Below are positions 1-11,130 of a stretch of 64,000 nucleotides of DNA, one piece after another. The notes beneath the pieces are model-generated. The model saw nothing but the letters and a program-made list of their open reading frames with translations, was not told the origin of the DNA and did no database searches. The stretch covers positions 27,853,661-27,917,660 of the forward strand of contig OX104127.1 of assembly GCA_944470555.2 (NCBI GenBank), written 5' to 3'. The position numbers and the translations under genes were made by a program. Position 1 is the stretch's first letter; every line of letters starts with the position of its first letter. The DNA comes from Heterobilharzia americana (lineage: Eukaryota; Platyhelminthes; Trematoda; Strigeidida; Schistosomatidae).

Positions 1-1179
1 TGAAAAAAGAGTGGTGAATGGAAACGACCAAGAACTAATGAACAATCCATGTGCACTGTAAAATGATACTCCGCCGTCCTTTGCATGACTGGCAGACACC
101 TTTGATATTACGACAAACTTTAATGCCCTCCCTTTTGCATCATTCAGGACGACTCAAGTGTTGAAGATTTCTTGACCATTATCGATTTGGTGACTCCTGT
201 TAACTAGCTTCTTCATGTTGACTTCTTTATTTGGGAATAAAATATTGATTTATTTTTAACTCTCGGAGCTATACTTGAAAATAATTAGTTTCTTGGTGCT
301 AAAAACCTAGGTTGTAACTTAGCGAGAATATTTGTAGTCGAGGTTTGACACTGAAAGGTTATTAAGGGAATGCTCGGAGTAAATTTTGGTATGAAAGTTA
401 TTTTCGACAGATTGGGGTTTTAGATCAGCCCTATCCTCGGTAATTCACACTCAGCACATGCCTGAACACTTTTTGGTGTTGCCAATGCCTTACTGCTCAT
501 TAACGCAGGCCTTTCAGACATTTGGTGGCGGCACAGTAAACTGTCATCACAGTGTCAGAAGAAAGGGGACATCTTACATGGCCGATGAAATTAAAAAAAT
601 CAGTAATATGGACGGAAGAATAGGGATGACGATCCATTCTTGAGGTGGCCGAGAAATGCTTGGTGGTAAGACTTCTCTTACCTGATGTTTTATGAATTTA
701 GAACGGTCAATAAGCACCAACAACACCGCCACAAGAAAACGGGCATTGATTTCTGGAATAGTCTTCCCTGACTATGGGGGGAACACGGAAGGCAAGGGCA
801 AGAAGTTAAGATACGCTGCTCTGAAACTGTCAGAATCTAAGAAGAGTGGTCAGGTTCAATGTAGAAAACTTATCCCCTCAGATACTGCCTAATAGTTGGA
901 CCCGTCTTAAGAGCTTCGACAGCGCAACCATTTGAGCAACGTCAATGGTCTGTCAGCCACATTGAGACGACGCTGGCCTTGATAAACGTTAAGCACGGAA
1001 ATTCGCTCCACAGTTTTTTGTGGAAAACAAGAACCACCCGGCTGTCTTTCTGACCATCTGAAAGCTCAATATTTTGGTTTCATGAATTGCAATGTCTTCG
1101 ACTGGTAGATAGCTCTGAGATATTTAGTAAGTTGTAGCACCCTTTATGATCTCCTGGGCGGTTCATCTGCTTGTACTTT
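1..1179. other. No gene recognised
   Basis: I see no convincing coding region, RNA gene or recognisable repeat here. The short open frames have no recognisable motifs and no splice-site support. The stretch sits beyond the 3' side of the decayed CR1-type element that follows and may hold more of its unrecognisable remains. Confidence 0.5.
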
Positions 1180-2880
1180 CTACCACTGTTTGTCAGCCTT
1201 CACGCAACCAAACAAGATTTCCGTTGATGTGATTCCCCGAGGTTTAGTGTTAACACGGCATGCTGCTGCACTTTTTCTGGTGTGGTCTACATGTTTCAAC
1301 CACTGCATCCCTCTAACTTTGAGAACGTGTTTTGCAGGTCCTGCTTCCTGACCTAGAACACCAGGCATTCATTTCGCCTCGGTGACACGAAAACGGTCGA
1401 CTCATACCGTCTCTGAAAACAATGAGCATCTGAGTTTGTCCCTTGGCGTGCACGCGACCCGCCTTTGGGGGGCCATACCGAGACTTTGCCGTAAAACTTT
1501 CCGGATGTAGGTATGCAAGCACACTTTTTTCCCTATTTCGCCATATAACCAGGGTCACACTGATGGGTTTGTACTTGCTGACGCCTTCCTTGTCTTCAGG
1601 TATATGGTGTGGAATTACAGGGCTAGTTCTACGTTCTGTAGGACACACGCAAATTTACATCGATGGAAGGAACAACGTCAGAAGAACTCGAACAATATCT
1701 CGTTCGTTATTTCTCGGGGTTATTAAACTGTAACGGTCCGTCGCCATTCCTTTCGTTGGACTGTAGCTTTTAACGGCTTCAGCCAAGTTTCATGCTAGTA
1801 AATATCACAAAGTGGTTACCGAAGGGTGTTTTGCCATTGATAGAAGTACGCGTTTCGTAACTGCAATTCTCAAGATGGCCTCTAAACGGTTTGCAAATTA
1901 TGACCGTATTGCTGCAGAGTACCTCGGTGTTAATCAAGTACTGTGAATCTCTCGTTGTTTGAAGATGTTAACTCAGAAGTTTGTTGGACTGTACGTCTTG
2001 AAACTGGTTCTGAGGACTTCTAACTCTTCAGCTGAGGCCTTTGACCGACTCAAGTGTTTCATGAACTAGGCGTAATAAGGAGAAATACTTAGTGTAGTGG
2101 CATTGATGCTATAGTCACCTAACGCCTCTGTGGTAAATGGGTAGAGTGCATTATGAGTGATTATCATGTAGGGAGAGAGAACGCATCCGAACATGACATA
2201 ACATTCCTACAAAATAAATACCGTGGCTATCAGTGAGTCAATAGCCAAACAGTCATCCCATAGGGGGAATCTAGGAAACTCTGTGATCATTTCCAAGTCT
2301 GTATCTTCATGACTACGACATTCAACATTCCGTAAAGTTTTCTTACTCCGTTTTTTGAGCATGGTAACAGACAGTAAACATCAGAATTCAACTCTGTGAC
2401 GACCATTAAGAAATTCACATGTTATGAGCAGTTGTTGGGGTGAATAATGACAAAATACTAGGTCGGGCATGTTGTCACCACGAGTAGGTGCACGGATATA
2501 TTGTTTCCATTAATAAGCGCCCATCACGGTAAGTATCTCACCGAAGCACTGCGAACAACAGCCAGGCATCCAATTAGCTCCAGGAAGGTTGAATCCTCAA
2601 CAGCCAATTTAAAACTCACACCACATAAGGAAGCATGAGAGAACGATTTAACCAGAATTGTATCTGTTTTCACCGCTGAGTGTGGTACACGATACTCGCA
2701 ACCTACACGCATTTCGTATTTGTCACCAGGTAGGGTGACCCACAGCGAGTCAGATGCTGGATTCAGTATGCTGCCTTTAGTTCTGCTTACCGTAACTTGA
2801 TTGGAAATATGAATGAGACAGCCATCACCGCGCTTACTATATCGATAAGTGCGGTGAATTATGTCCATATATGCATCAAT
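1180..2880 (-). mobile_element. Strongly decayed CR1-type non-LTR retrotransposon (endonuclease and RT remnants)
   Basis: Two minus-strand pieces match the intact polymerase at 18.4-21.8 kb in order and spacing. At 2,524-2,868 the frame reads like the apurinic endonuclease middle (TW, then YRYSKRGDGC, then a VGCEYR block equivalent to IGCIYRPP). At 1,313-1,648 the frame holds a YKPISVT...REKSVLAYL block equivalent to the reverse transcriptase YRPINIT...RTMEKV segment. At 1,180-1,368 a KHVDHTRK block resembles AFDKVPHKR. The distance between the endonuclease RGDGC and the RT YKPI blocks (about 1.26 kb) is close to that in the better-preserved copy (about 1.3 kb), so this is probably one old insertion. 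Stops and shifts are many and nothing functional remains. Confidence 0.6.
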
Positions 2881-4429
2881 CCACGTTTAAGATACCCGAG
2901 GGATACCGTGATTACGTTGTGGGTGGTATCTCTGGTTTAGTGACTTAAGCCGTTGGTCTAAAGGCAGGTATTTTTCTAGACGGGAAACGTCCATTGATGA
3001 GTAATAATGTGATCAGGTTTCTGTAGCTGGTGAGCTTGCCCACAGTGTTAGCTATACCCAACTCATTGCCTTCATTTCCCCATGATGTACCAGCAGGTGA
3101 TGTGTGGGAACCTAGACTCCCCACCGGCCTGTAGTCATAAAAGACTAAGCCTAGTGGACGGGACAGGTCGCTTATTAACATGTCTTTGGTCCCTGCTGAT
3201 GCTGCATGTTAAAGTTTGCCGTCGGTGGGTACCATTTTAAGTGGTTCCAACCCTTAGTCCATGTCGTGTGAGCTTGTTCTGGGTACCACAGATCGTACAT
3301 TACCCTCAGTAACTTAAAAGGTCATGCGAAACGGCAGTGTTGACGAACATGACAAGTAGGGTCATGTACCTGACCCTAGGTTAACGATCAAGTGAGTTGC
3401 AGCCTAGTTCTGAGTTCTGGCAGGGAAGACTGAATTCCTCAGCATTTTTTTAATGACAGGCGGTGTCATATGGCAGTTCATATGTTCACCGAGGCGCTAA
3501 GTGGTAGCATCATGCCCGTCCCTTGTATGTGAACTGTGGCCAGATGAATGGGTCGAAAGGTTTTTATCCGGAGGCCAAGGTTTGTATATCTTGTTAGTGG
3601 GGATTTATGTTGCAGCCCTTTTGATGATGAAGTATCTTTCGCCACCACTTGACCAAGTGCTCTTGAAACTGCTGTGTTTAAAGGTTTTAGTGGGTTCGAA
3701 ATTTGGAGTTGCGTTCGATGGTTTTCTGGCATCAGGCTTATCCATGAAGAGGTCGTTACCTATACGTTGATCAGGGTGGTTTAGGTTGGGGGTGGTGTTC
3801 CCAGGTTCTGCCAAGTTTATTGGAGGACTCTCGTCGAGGTGTATAGGGGACTGTTTCTCAGGTGAAATTGATGATTTACCATACACCAGTGGTCCTTCTA
3901 CATATTCAGTTGCCTCTAAAATTGTAGAAGTAAATGACGAACCGTTCTTGGAACACCTCCTATATCAACGTGGTGTCTTACCCTGCACTACAGTGATTTT
4001 TTAAAATTACTGCCAGCTCTAATTCTGTTCTTCAGCCTAATAAACTTCCCAGCTTCTGACGGTCTTAAAAACCTAAAGATAATGAAGCAAACTGTTCGTG
4101 GAGGCTTTTCATGTAAACTTTTACCATTGCAGGACACACTCACCATGCCACAAATTGGTGGGGCCTTGCTTTCACGTGCTTCCAAATGTATGTTGTACAC
4201 TTTGGCTTAGTGAAACGGAGCTAACCGCTGCAGTGAAATCTAGCCAACTTTCAGCCTTCTACAAAGGACCGCTCGTTTGGGTATTTGCTTGCTCAAAGGA
4301 ACGAGCCGACGACGAGAATTCTTCAGGGATCCGTTGAATGTCACCAAGGGTAGCCTTAATGTTGACGACACCACTTTGTTTTTTGAACCTCGCATCCATT
4401 TTGAAGACGATCTTCAGGGCTGCTATGAT
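2881..4429. other. Unassigned stretch, possibly the 5' part of the decayed CR1-type element
   Basis: No host gene is recognised. A minus-strand open frame at 3,605-3,886 is rich in Pro, Ser and Asn and lies where ORF1 or the polymerase N-terminal region of the adjoining minus-strand CR1-type element would be, but I find no motif to confirm it. The plus-strand frames at 3,501-3,770 and 3,786-4,004 are long but featureless and overlap it. Confidence 0.3.
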
Positions 4430-4988
4430 TGGTGTATATTTATTCTCATTCGTCCCTTGGGTTCTAATGGAACATACGGCTTCAGCGGCGTGTCTCCATT
4501 GCTTTCCGTTTTCTGAAATCTTTTGAACCTTGCTCCATGACAGCCCAGAAGCTCTCATTTCCTCCTCACATGATCTCCTCCGTGTCACCCTCGGACGTCC
4601 AACTCGTCGCTTCCCATGAGGGTTCCACTCGAGCGACCAGCTTGAAGCATGATGTCCCCAGTCGGCCTTCCCAGTGTATGCCCATTCCATCTCCGCTTCT
4701 TCCTGCATGTTTGTTGGGTGATAGGTTCTTGGTTGGATCGTCGCTACCCAGCCAGCCAACCAGAGTTCCTTGTTGCTTATTCTCATTGTTGTGACCATCT
4801 GAGCTTCAGTAACGAGCCAGCGTAGGCAGTTGTTGATGAATGTCTGAAGTATGTTGGAAATCCCTTTCGTAACGCGCCAAGTCTCTGAACCATCACGAAG
4901 AAGCACTGAATTGATTGACATTCGTGTTGAAAATCCAGATCTTGTTCCACATGCTGAGTGCAGAAAATCTCCACACTGGTTTCAGGCC
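4430..4988 (-). mobile_element. RTE-type retrotransposon, 3' end of polymerase
   Basis: The minus-strand frame inside 4,259-4,921 carries the C-terminal region of an RTE-type polymerase: LLRDGSETWRVTKGISN, then MRISNKELWL, then a basic stretch with GRPRVTRRRSCEEEM. The same blocks occur in order in the copies at 35.9-39.2 kb and 48.7-51.9 kb. The 3' end lies near 4,430, where the 'cgtcccttgggttc' end shared with the 35.9 kb copy stops. It is joined directly at about 4,988 to a fragment of the element's 5' end in opposite orientation. Confidence 0.75.
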
Positions 4989-5272
4989 AATGTGGTTAAC
5001 TAGTTCATTAGTTACTAGCTGGTCCTAAGCCCGGATAAAGAGGGAAGGTTGTGCATGGGGCTAGCAACCCTACCCCGTAAAACAAATCCGGCCGCTGCAG
5101 AAACTTCAAAGCACAGACAAAATATAAAAAATAAAACAAACTTATTCCTATCTGGAATTGGAGAGGCGAAATGACGCCGGTTGGTGAAGGCCTTCGGGAA
5201 GCCAAATGGCTGATATGTCTTCTCTCGATGAAAGCAAAAGTAAACGTAGGGACATGGAATGTCCGCACCATG
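4989..5272 (+). mobile_element. RTE-type retrotransposon, inverted 5' end
   Basis: From about 4,990 the plus strand matches the first ~290 bases of the RTE copy that starts near 48,670: the 'ggttaactagttca' start, the 'gtcctaagcccgg' block, the 'ctagcaaccctaccccgtaaaac' block, and then the 'acatggaatgtccgcacc' start of the endonuclease region. It stops matching after about 5,272. The element's own 5' terminus lies at the junction with the 3' segment, which is the arrangement twin priming gives. It keeps about 100 bases of leader that the 48.7 kb copy has lost. Confidence 0.75.
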
Positions 5273-8200
5273 TTAGATTGGTGCACAGAAAGTTATCTTC
5301 CCAGCATCTGAACGGCAGTGTGAGGCGTCTATCTCACTGCATCTGGAGGCGGATCCCGAAGCACTCTTTCTCGAAGTTCCACCGCCCGTCTTTGGGCATC
5401 AAGCTTTGTTTCTTTCTATGGTTGAGATATGGATTAGGTTTATGCCGCCTCATACCAACAAGAGGTTGTGTGACCAGGAAAGCCAGATGAGTTTCCTAAA
5501 CAAATATAGTGTGCACGCATATCCCTACTTTTCAGTAATAGATATCAAAGCACAAAATCAAACAAACTCAGAGCAAAATGATAGAAATCATGTTGAACAC
5601 TAACACAATTTCAAACGTGCGATGCCATGACAAATGATGGCATAATTCAAATGAAGTCTGTAGGATTTTCGCCCCAGAATTTTTCCGTCTTGCAGGGCAA
5701 CAGCTGCGTGAGGAACAATGTTGCTAAGCATATGCGACTAATAGGGTTAGTTTTTTCAACCAGCCATCAAAATCTAGCAGTCCGTTGATATCCCAGTCAG
5801 GACAGATGGTCACAGTAACAAATAAACTTTACTTCGCCACTTGTTTTCTCATTCGCTGGATTTCTGGCCAGGCTACCCACGCCACCTTGAGTTTCTGCAA
5901 TCATCATACATTCTGCCAAAATAAGTATGACGTTTTTTTAGTATGGTGGAGCACACGTTCCTTTCCTAGGCGGCTGGTGTGAATTTGGTAGTGTTAGTGG
6001 CGCGGATATGATATGGCGCGGTAACAGTGCTAAAATTCACCGAATCTACGATTACTAACAATGGCAATGTCATTAAGTAACGAAAATAAGGGGGGTAGTT
6101 CGAAAATTTCGCAAGCTTTGAGATTAAGGTGAGAAGGCAACCATAACTTTGGGTGGGCATTTTCAAATTTCCACGCCATTTTGGATCCGTGACTCATATT
6201 TTAGGTTGAGACCTTACTGGTTCTTGTGTGAAACGGTGAGATACGATGTACTTAAAAAGTATGGGTAGATGTCGTTTATTTGGTTGTGTCCATAGGCAGA
6301 TATATTGTGGGCCGCCATCAACTAATTTGGGATGTGCTTTATGTAGGTCTTTTTTATCATTCTTACGCTTTCATATCAGGCCACATAAGCCTCAAGGTCT
6401 TGCATACCTCTTTTGGATTTTCCCAAATGGGTGAGGTATTGTATTGTGTGAGCTAGCTATCTAAACTCGCTTTCCCACCCAGTCGGCCAGTATGGCGTCA
6501 GTGACTGTGAGAACAACCGTCACATATTAACTCGCATGGCTTTTTCAGGTCATCTAGGCAAACCTGTAGTGCGGTTGTAGTCTTTGACTGGCCTGAGCAC
6601 CTTACAGCAAAAAACAGAGGAGAATAAGGAGGAAAGTGCTACACAGATGGCATTAAGCTGACAAACTCGTTGCTGCTTACTTTTGTCAACATCCAACACA
6701 AATAAACAAAATCAGTGCAGACAGGAATGCTGCGGTGGCGCTCAAAAGCTGCGCAGAGCCCCCTGGAGAAGTTAGCGGGGCCGAACCAATCACTGTATGC
6801 TAATCAGTTTACGTCAAAACACGACCGAGATGGTTTAATTGAGATTAAAAGTTTCCCTATCACTTATTAGTGTTGTGCGAGGTTGGATGCTGCGTGGAAA
6901 TAAAGCTGCAGAAGCTACAAGATTCTTTTTTGGTGGCTAAAAGGTTAAGACATAAACGGGCTGTCTGCTGTAAAAGTTCTGGCCCTTGTTTCTAGTGGTA
7001 TAGCTTCCTAACGCCAAAATACTGTAAAGGTAGCTATGAACGACCGCTTAGAATTTCTCAAAGTTAGCCAAGTAATATGCAGCGGAGTTAGCAGCTGCCT
7101 CAACTTTTATGAGGTCTGTTTTGTGGTGCTCATACGTCCACGCATTGCTACAGGTTGGAGTCTCATTGAGGCTGTTGACACACATCCTTACAGTCTGTGG
7201 TATAGCCATGTACAACTAATTTAGTTAAGACTTTTGTCCCACAGTAATAGTTGACAGCCTGTAGACAAATGTATTGCTCTCTTGAGAGCTCTTAACTATC
7301 TATCACCATCCGTTCTCTTACCACCCGACGGTACCACTCCACCGATCGGGATTTTGCGTGGCTTTCTCCCCTTGATCTCAATATATGTGATCTCAGTTCG
7401 CGCTTAAGTGGGCTCTTCTGAGTCTCATTCACCTCCTTGTGCTAGGTGCGCGGCTTAGGAGCTAAGAAATTTATTCACACTGTTGCACTTGTAAGGGAAC
7501 GAAAACAGCATTAACAATAATTTATTCCTTAATTTACAGGTGCATACTATTTTTACGGATAGGGTTGTAATATTTAGTGGTGAAGAATCTTTGGTAATGT
7601 TTTTTACCAACTCTCTTCCGTCTCAGGCGATCTAAATCCTCAGTCTGAAAGAAAAATGACTCTACATCATATACATATAGTTCACTTTAAGTTAAATGTT
7701 TAACTTGTGTTACGCTTTGAGACTATATAGCAGAAGTAAAAGTCATGTTCAGTGAATATGTTAAAGCATTACTGAAAATAGAAGGCGAAGTCATTCAGCA
7801 ATTTCATTCTCGAAAAATGTAGTGCCAACCAAATTACTGGAGTGTTTTCATTTAAAGTACCTGTGTATAGAGGGAAGTACCACGGCAGGTTATATGGATT
7901 ATTTAAGGGATGTGCCTTTCCAGGTTCATTGAAACGTCATAATACAGTTTATGGACAATAATAACTGATATTGGTAGCAGTGCATCACCACCCGATGAAG
8001 CGGTCTATTTTTGTTTGTTCATGCTAAATTGAAAGAATGCCCACCGTGTCCGTCATAATGGTTTGTATTGCGCTCGGTTGCTTGGTGAATTATTGTCAAA
8101 TTCCGCTGAATTTCGAGGTCGAGTCAAAGATTCCGCACCCGTATATAAATTATGGGTATTTCTTTGTATTTTTGCATACTGTTTGCAGCTGCAGCGGACG

Positions 8201-9479
8201 AAATGGCGGTAGTCAAAGGCTCAAGAGGATGGCATTCGGTAAGTGCGCTATTCCTGTTAACACTGGATGAATAAATGTCAAGAGGTTTCATAGACGTATC
8301 CTCATGTGATGCCATAAGGACGTTCATTACAGGTTGCACGATAGCGGAGGAGTTGCTTGGAGACGTATGCGGCGATACTTAGATTTAGTACCGATGAAAC
8401 AGTGCAATTTCAAACTAATTACAGGTTTCCAAGATTCTATTTACAACAGTGGTGGGGAAATCAGAGGGAGGGGAACCAGGGTACAGGGAAGTTAATTACA
8501 CGTATATTTTAGCTTAAGTATGTGGAGTGTCGTACCTACTATTTCATGTGTAGCCTTAGGTTTCATATGTATATTCTGGTTAAAATTACTGGATTTCATT
8601 TCATTTTCTTGATGCTTTTTCAGGGAGTATATCTGAAGATGTCTCCATTGGTAGTGGTAATAAGTGGAAGTCATAATTAGATGAAGTAGTTCTAACTGTT
8701 GCAGTCTTGTCCATGGAGTGTAATGCGAAGTGTGTGGATTTACCGGTTGAGGTGTGAAATCTTACACATTTGGGGGGCCAGTCATACTTAGCATTGTGGG
8801 ACAGTTGTGATTCGGTCAGTATGTTGGGGAGGTTGCAGGGGGATTAGAATCTTTCCAGCATACGACTGAGCCGGATAGTTGAGCTGGAAGCTCTGATGTC
8901 AATGGGGAGAAGGATCCATATTTCCGAGTATTTAATGGGGAGAAGGTTAGCTCGGGGAGATGTTCTAAGGGATTTCGTTTCAGCGCTGTGGGCTTGATTC
9001 CGTAGGCTTCCGGTGTGAAACGAGTCCCCCCACTAACTTTGCAGGATATATTATGTAGAAGCTCGAAAAAGGTGCTGGTTTTGTCCTAAGGTGTCTCGTC
9101 CAAGGTGGTCGTAGAATAAAGGACTTTCAACGAGACGCGTAATCCTGATCATATTCGCAGCCGAGTAGCCCGGAAGTAAGGAACCTCTGAACACTGTCAA
9201 TCTGAAGTTTGTCGTTTGTATGGATGCTCATTGAAACGAGCGAACGGTATTCTGACAGGGGCTGAACGCTTTTTTGTATACCAATAACTTGGCTCCGTGG
9301 TTATGAAGGTTACGAGTTGTACAGCCGGGTAATACTCTGGACTTACGGGTTTGCTTCGCAACATGTGGCTGATGGCTCAGCCACTCTAACGACGCTTCAG
9401 AGACTAGGTAGCATCACAGTTTGCAGAGACAACTGCAGACAACTAGAAGGCTCACCAAAGCATATCCAACCACACTTAC
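5273..9479. other. No gene recognised; old repeat remains
   Basis: I found no gene in these 4.2 kb. The short open frames (for example 5,206-5,490, 6,246-6,434, 8,037-8,270) have no recognisable domain and no partner exons. A block at 7,480-7,700 recurs at 26,850-27,010 (listed separately), so at least part is ancient repeat DNA. Confidence 0.5.
7480..7700 (+). repeat. Dispersed repeat block, copy 1 (also at 26,850-27,010)
   Basis: The sequence around 'tttagtggtgaagaatctttggta' and the following 'gtctcaggcga...cagtctgaaag' is matched by 'tttagtggtaaaagtctttggta' and 'tctcaggctgaaag' at 26,935-27,005, in the same orientation and with similar spacing. The class is unknown. The copy at 26.9 kb lies just before repeat A, so the block may be part of that larger family. 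Confidence 0.5.
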
Positions 9480-10260
9480 CTGAGTTGAATTAAAGGTTCC
9501 ATGCGATGGACCAGGTAGTTACTGGGTCAAGTTCGCTCTGAACCAGCCTTTGGAAGTAGGATAGGTAATCACACGAGAATGTGTATGCAAATTTTAAATC
9601 ATCGGCGGACGAAAACAGTTTACCCACTGAGAAGCATTCGCAAAGGTCATTGACGTAAAGGATGAAAAGAAGAGGATCGAGCATGCTACCCTGAACTACA
9701 TCAGAAGTAATGGGCCTAGGTTTAGAAAGCTGAGGGTCGGCTTTTACAATTTGGGATGGTCACAAGGAAAAATTTACTCCAGCTTAACAGGTGGTCAAAA
9801 AGTTTAAGGGCTTTCAGCTTTTGGATATGCGGTGAATGATCCACGTGGTCGAATGTCTTGGAGATACCAAAATAGAGCACGTGGACTGGTTTACGTTCAT
9901 CGTGGCTGGCGGTCAAGAAGTTAGCGAAATCGGGGTGACAGGTCATACGCTGTCGTGGCCTCGAAAATCGATGCGAACTAAATGTCATGACATTGTTGTT
10001 GGGCATGTACTGGAGACTATCCTCTTCAACTACTTTCTCCATAGTTCTGCATACAACCAGCGTGATATACGGTGGCTTTAAATCCGGGCCGCCTAAGTTT
10101 ATCACAAAATATATTCCATCAAATTTCTCATTTCCACATTGTTTCAAGCTTCCAGTTGTTTCAGCCAATCGTACCGTGCGCTCTAGAGCATTTGAAAAGC
10201 ATTACAACCTATCGCCTTACCAATTGATAGGCAAATTAGGAAGAAGCACCACGGTGGATG
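9480..10260 (-). mobile_element. CR1-type reverse transcriptase fragment, decayed
   Basis: Minus-strand frames at 9,722-10,168 and 9,490-9,684 read as consecutive parts of a CR1-type reverse transcriptase. The first has a PYITLVVCRTMEKVVEE block and an ISKTFDHVDHS block (equivalent to DFKQAFDKVPH). The second has MLDPLLFILYVNDL, equivalent to VLGPILFLIYVNDI, followed by SADDLK where the active enzyme has FADDLK. The catalytic box has lost its aromatic or hydrophobic first residue, and a stop and shift lie between the two frames, so the copy is dead. Confidence 0.75.
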
Positions 10261-10289
10261 GAAACGGGCTATCAAGCTTATGGCCATAG

Positions 10290-10425
10290 ATCAAATGACT
10301 ATTCCGGAAATACTTAACGCAAACTGCAGGTCGTTGCCGAATAAGGTTGATTATCTTCTGTCACCCATGTCCACAAATGTTTGTCGAAACGTGGGTGTAA
10401 CAGCCAGAATCCAATAACCTTGACC
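10290..10425 (+). mobile_element. Short CR1-type endonuclease N-terminal fragment
   Basis: On the plus strand a frame reads LNANCRSLPNKVDYLLS, which resembles the endonuclease start (LINARSIRNKMKEI in the copy at 21.2 kb). About 65 bases later, in a shifted frame, FVETWV follows at the place of the catalytic ETW. It faces away from the minus-strand RT fragment on its left. Assignment rests on these two motifs alone. Confidence 0.45.
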
Positions 10426-11130
10426 AGAACGCGGGAAATACCTAAGCGGTGCCAGCTAACGAAAATCTGACAAATTCCTCCGTTCTACCGTTTGGGGTCC
10501 GAACAAGCGCGAGTGGCGCACAGCCAGAGGTTGGATCAAAGATATCAAAACACGGTTTGAGTAAATCAGTGGTAGATTCGTAACGAAATCTGTGGTACTG
10601 TCGAAGCAACAATAAGCTATATCAAAGTTACAAAATACCTCAACAGGGCTATCGGGCAACTATAGAGCCCAAGCGTTCTTCTGCACGAATACGTACTATG
10701 CGGTAAAAACTGGTCAGAAAAATACAATTGTCAGTAAGGAAATTCCCGACAAAAGGGATTAAAAACCCTGTCTGCCAGGACCAAGTCAACAAATAAACGT
10801 TTCCAGTAGCCAGTCAAAAGATAAACAGTCAGATCACGATAGAACCGTATGTTGAACGGAACCAAAATGTCGAGTGCAGTAAAACAACGTCACATTGTCA
10901 GCAGCCCAGCGTCACATAATGGGAAAGTGAAACATTCATGATAAGTCTCAATCATGCAAAGGCAAATTCTGGGTACAAAGTCAAAGAAGACAATCAGACA
11001 ACCAAATAACAGTGCATCGGCCAGGATCAAGGGCACAACATCCATAGTGAGGGTAAAAATATTCAAATAAATGTCACTGCTGTCAAATAAGGTGGTCAGA
11101 AGGGATTTTAAGATCATTTTTCCGTTACAA
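10426..11130. other. Unassigned; no gene seen
   Basis: The minus-strand frames at 10,456-10,659 and 10,890-11,117 lack recognisable motifs. The position between two CR1-type fragments suggests more decayed element, but I cannot show that. Confidence 0.35.
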
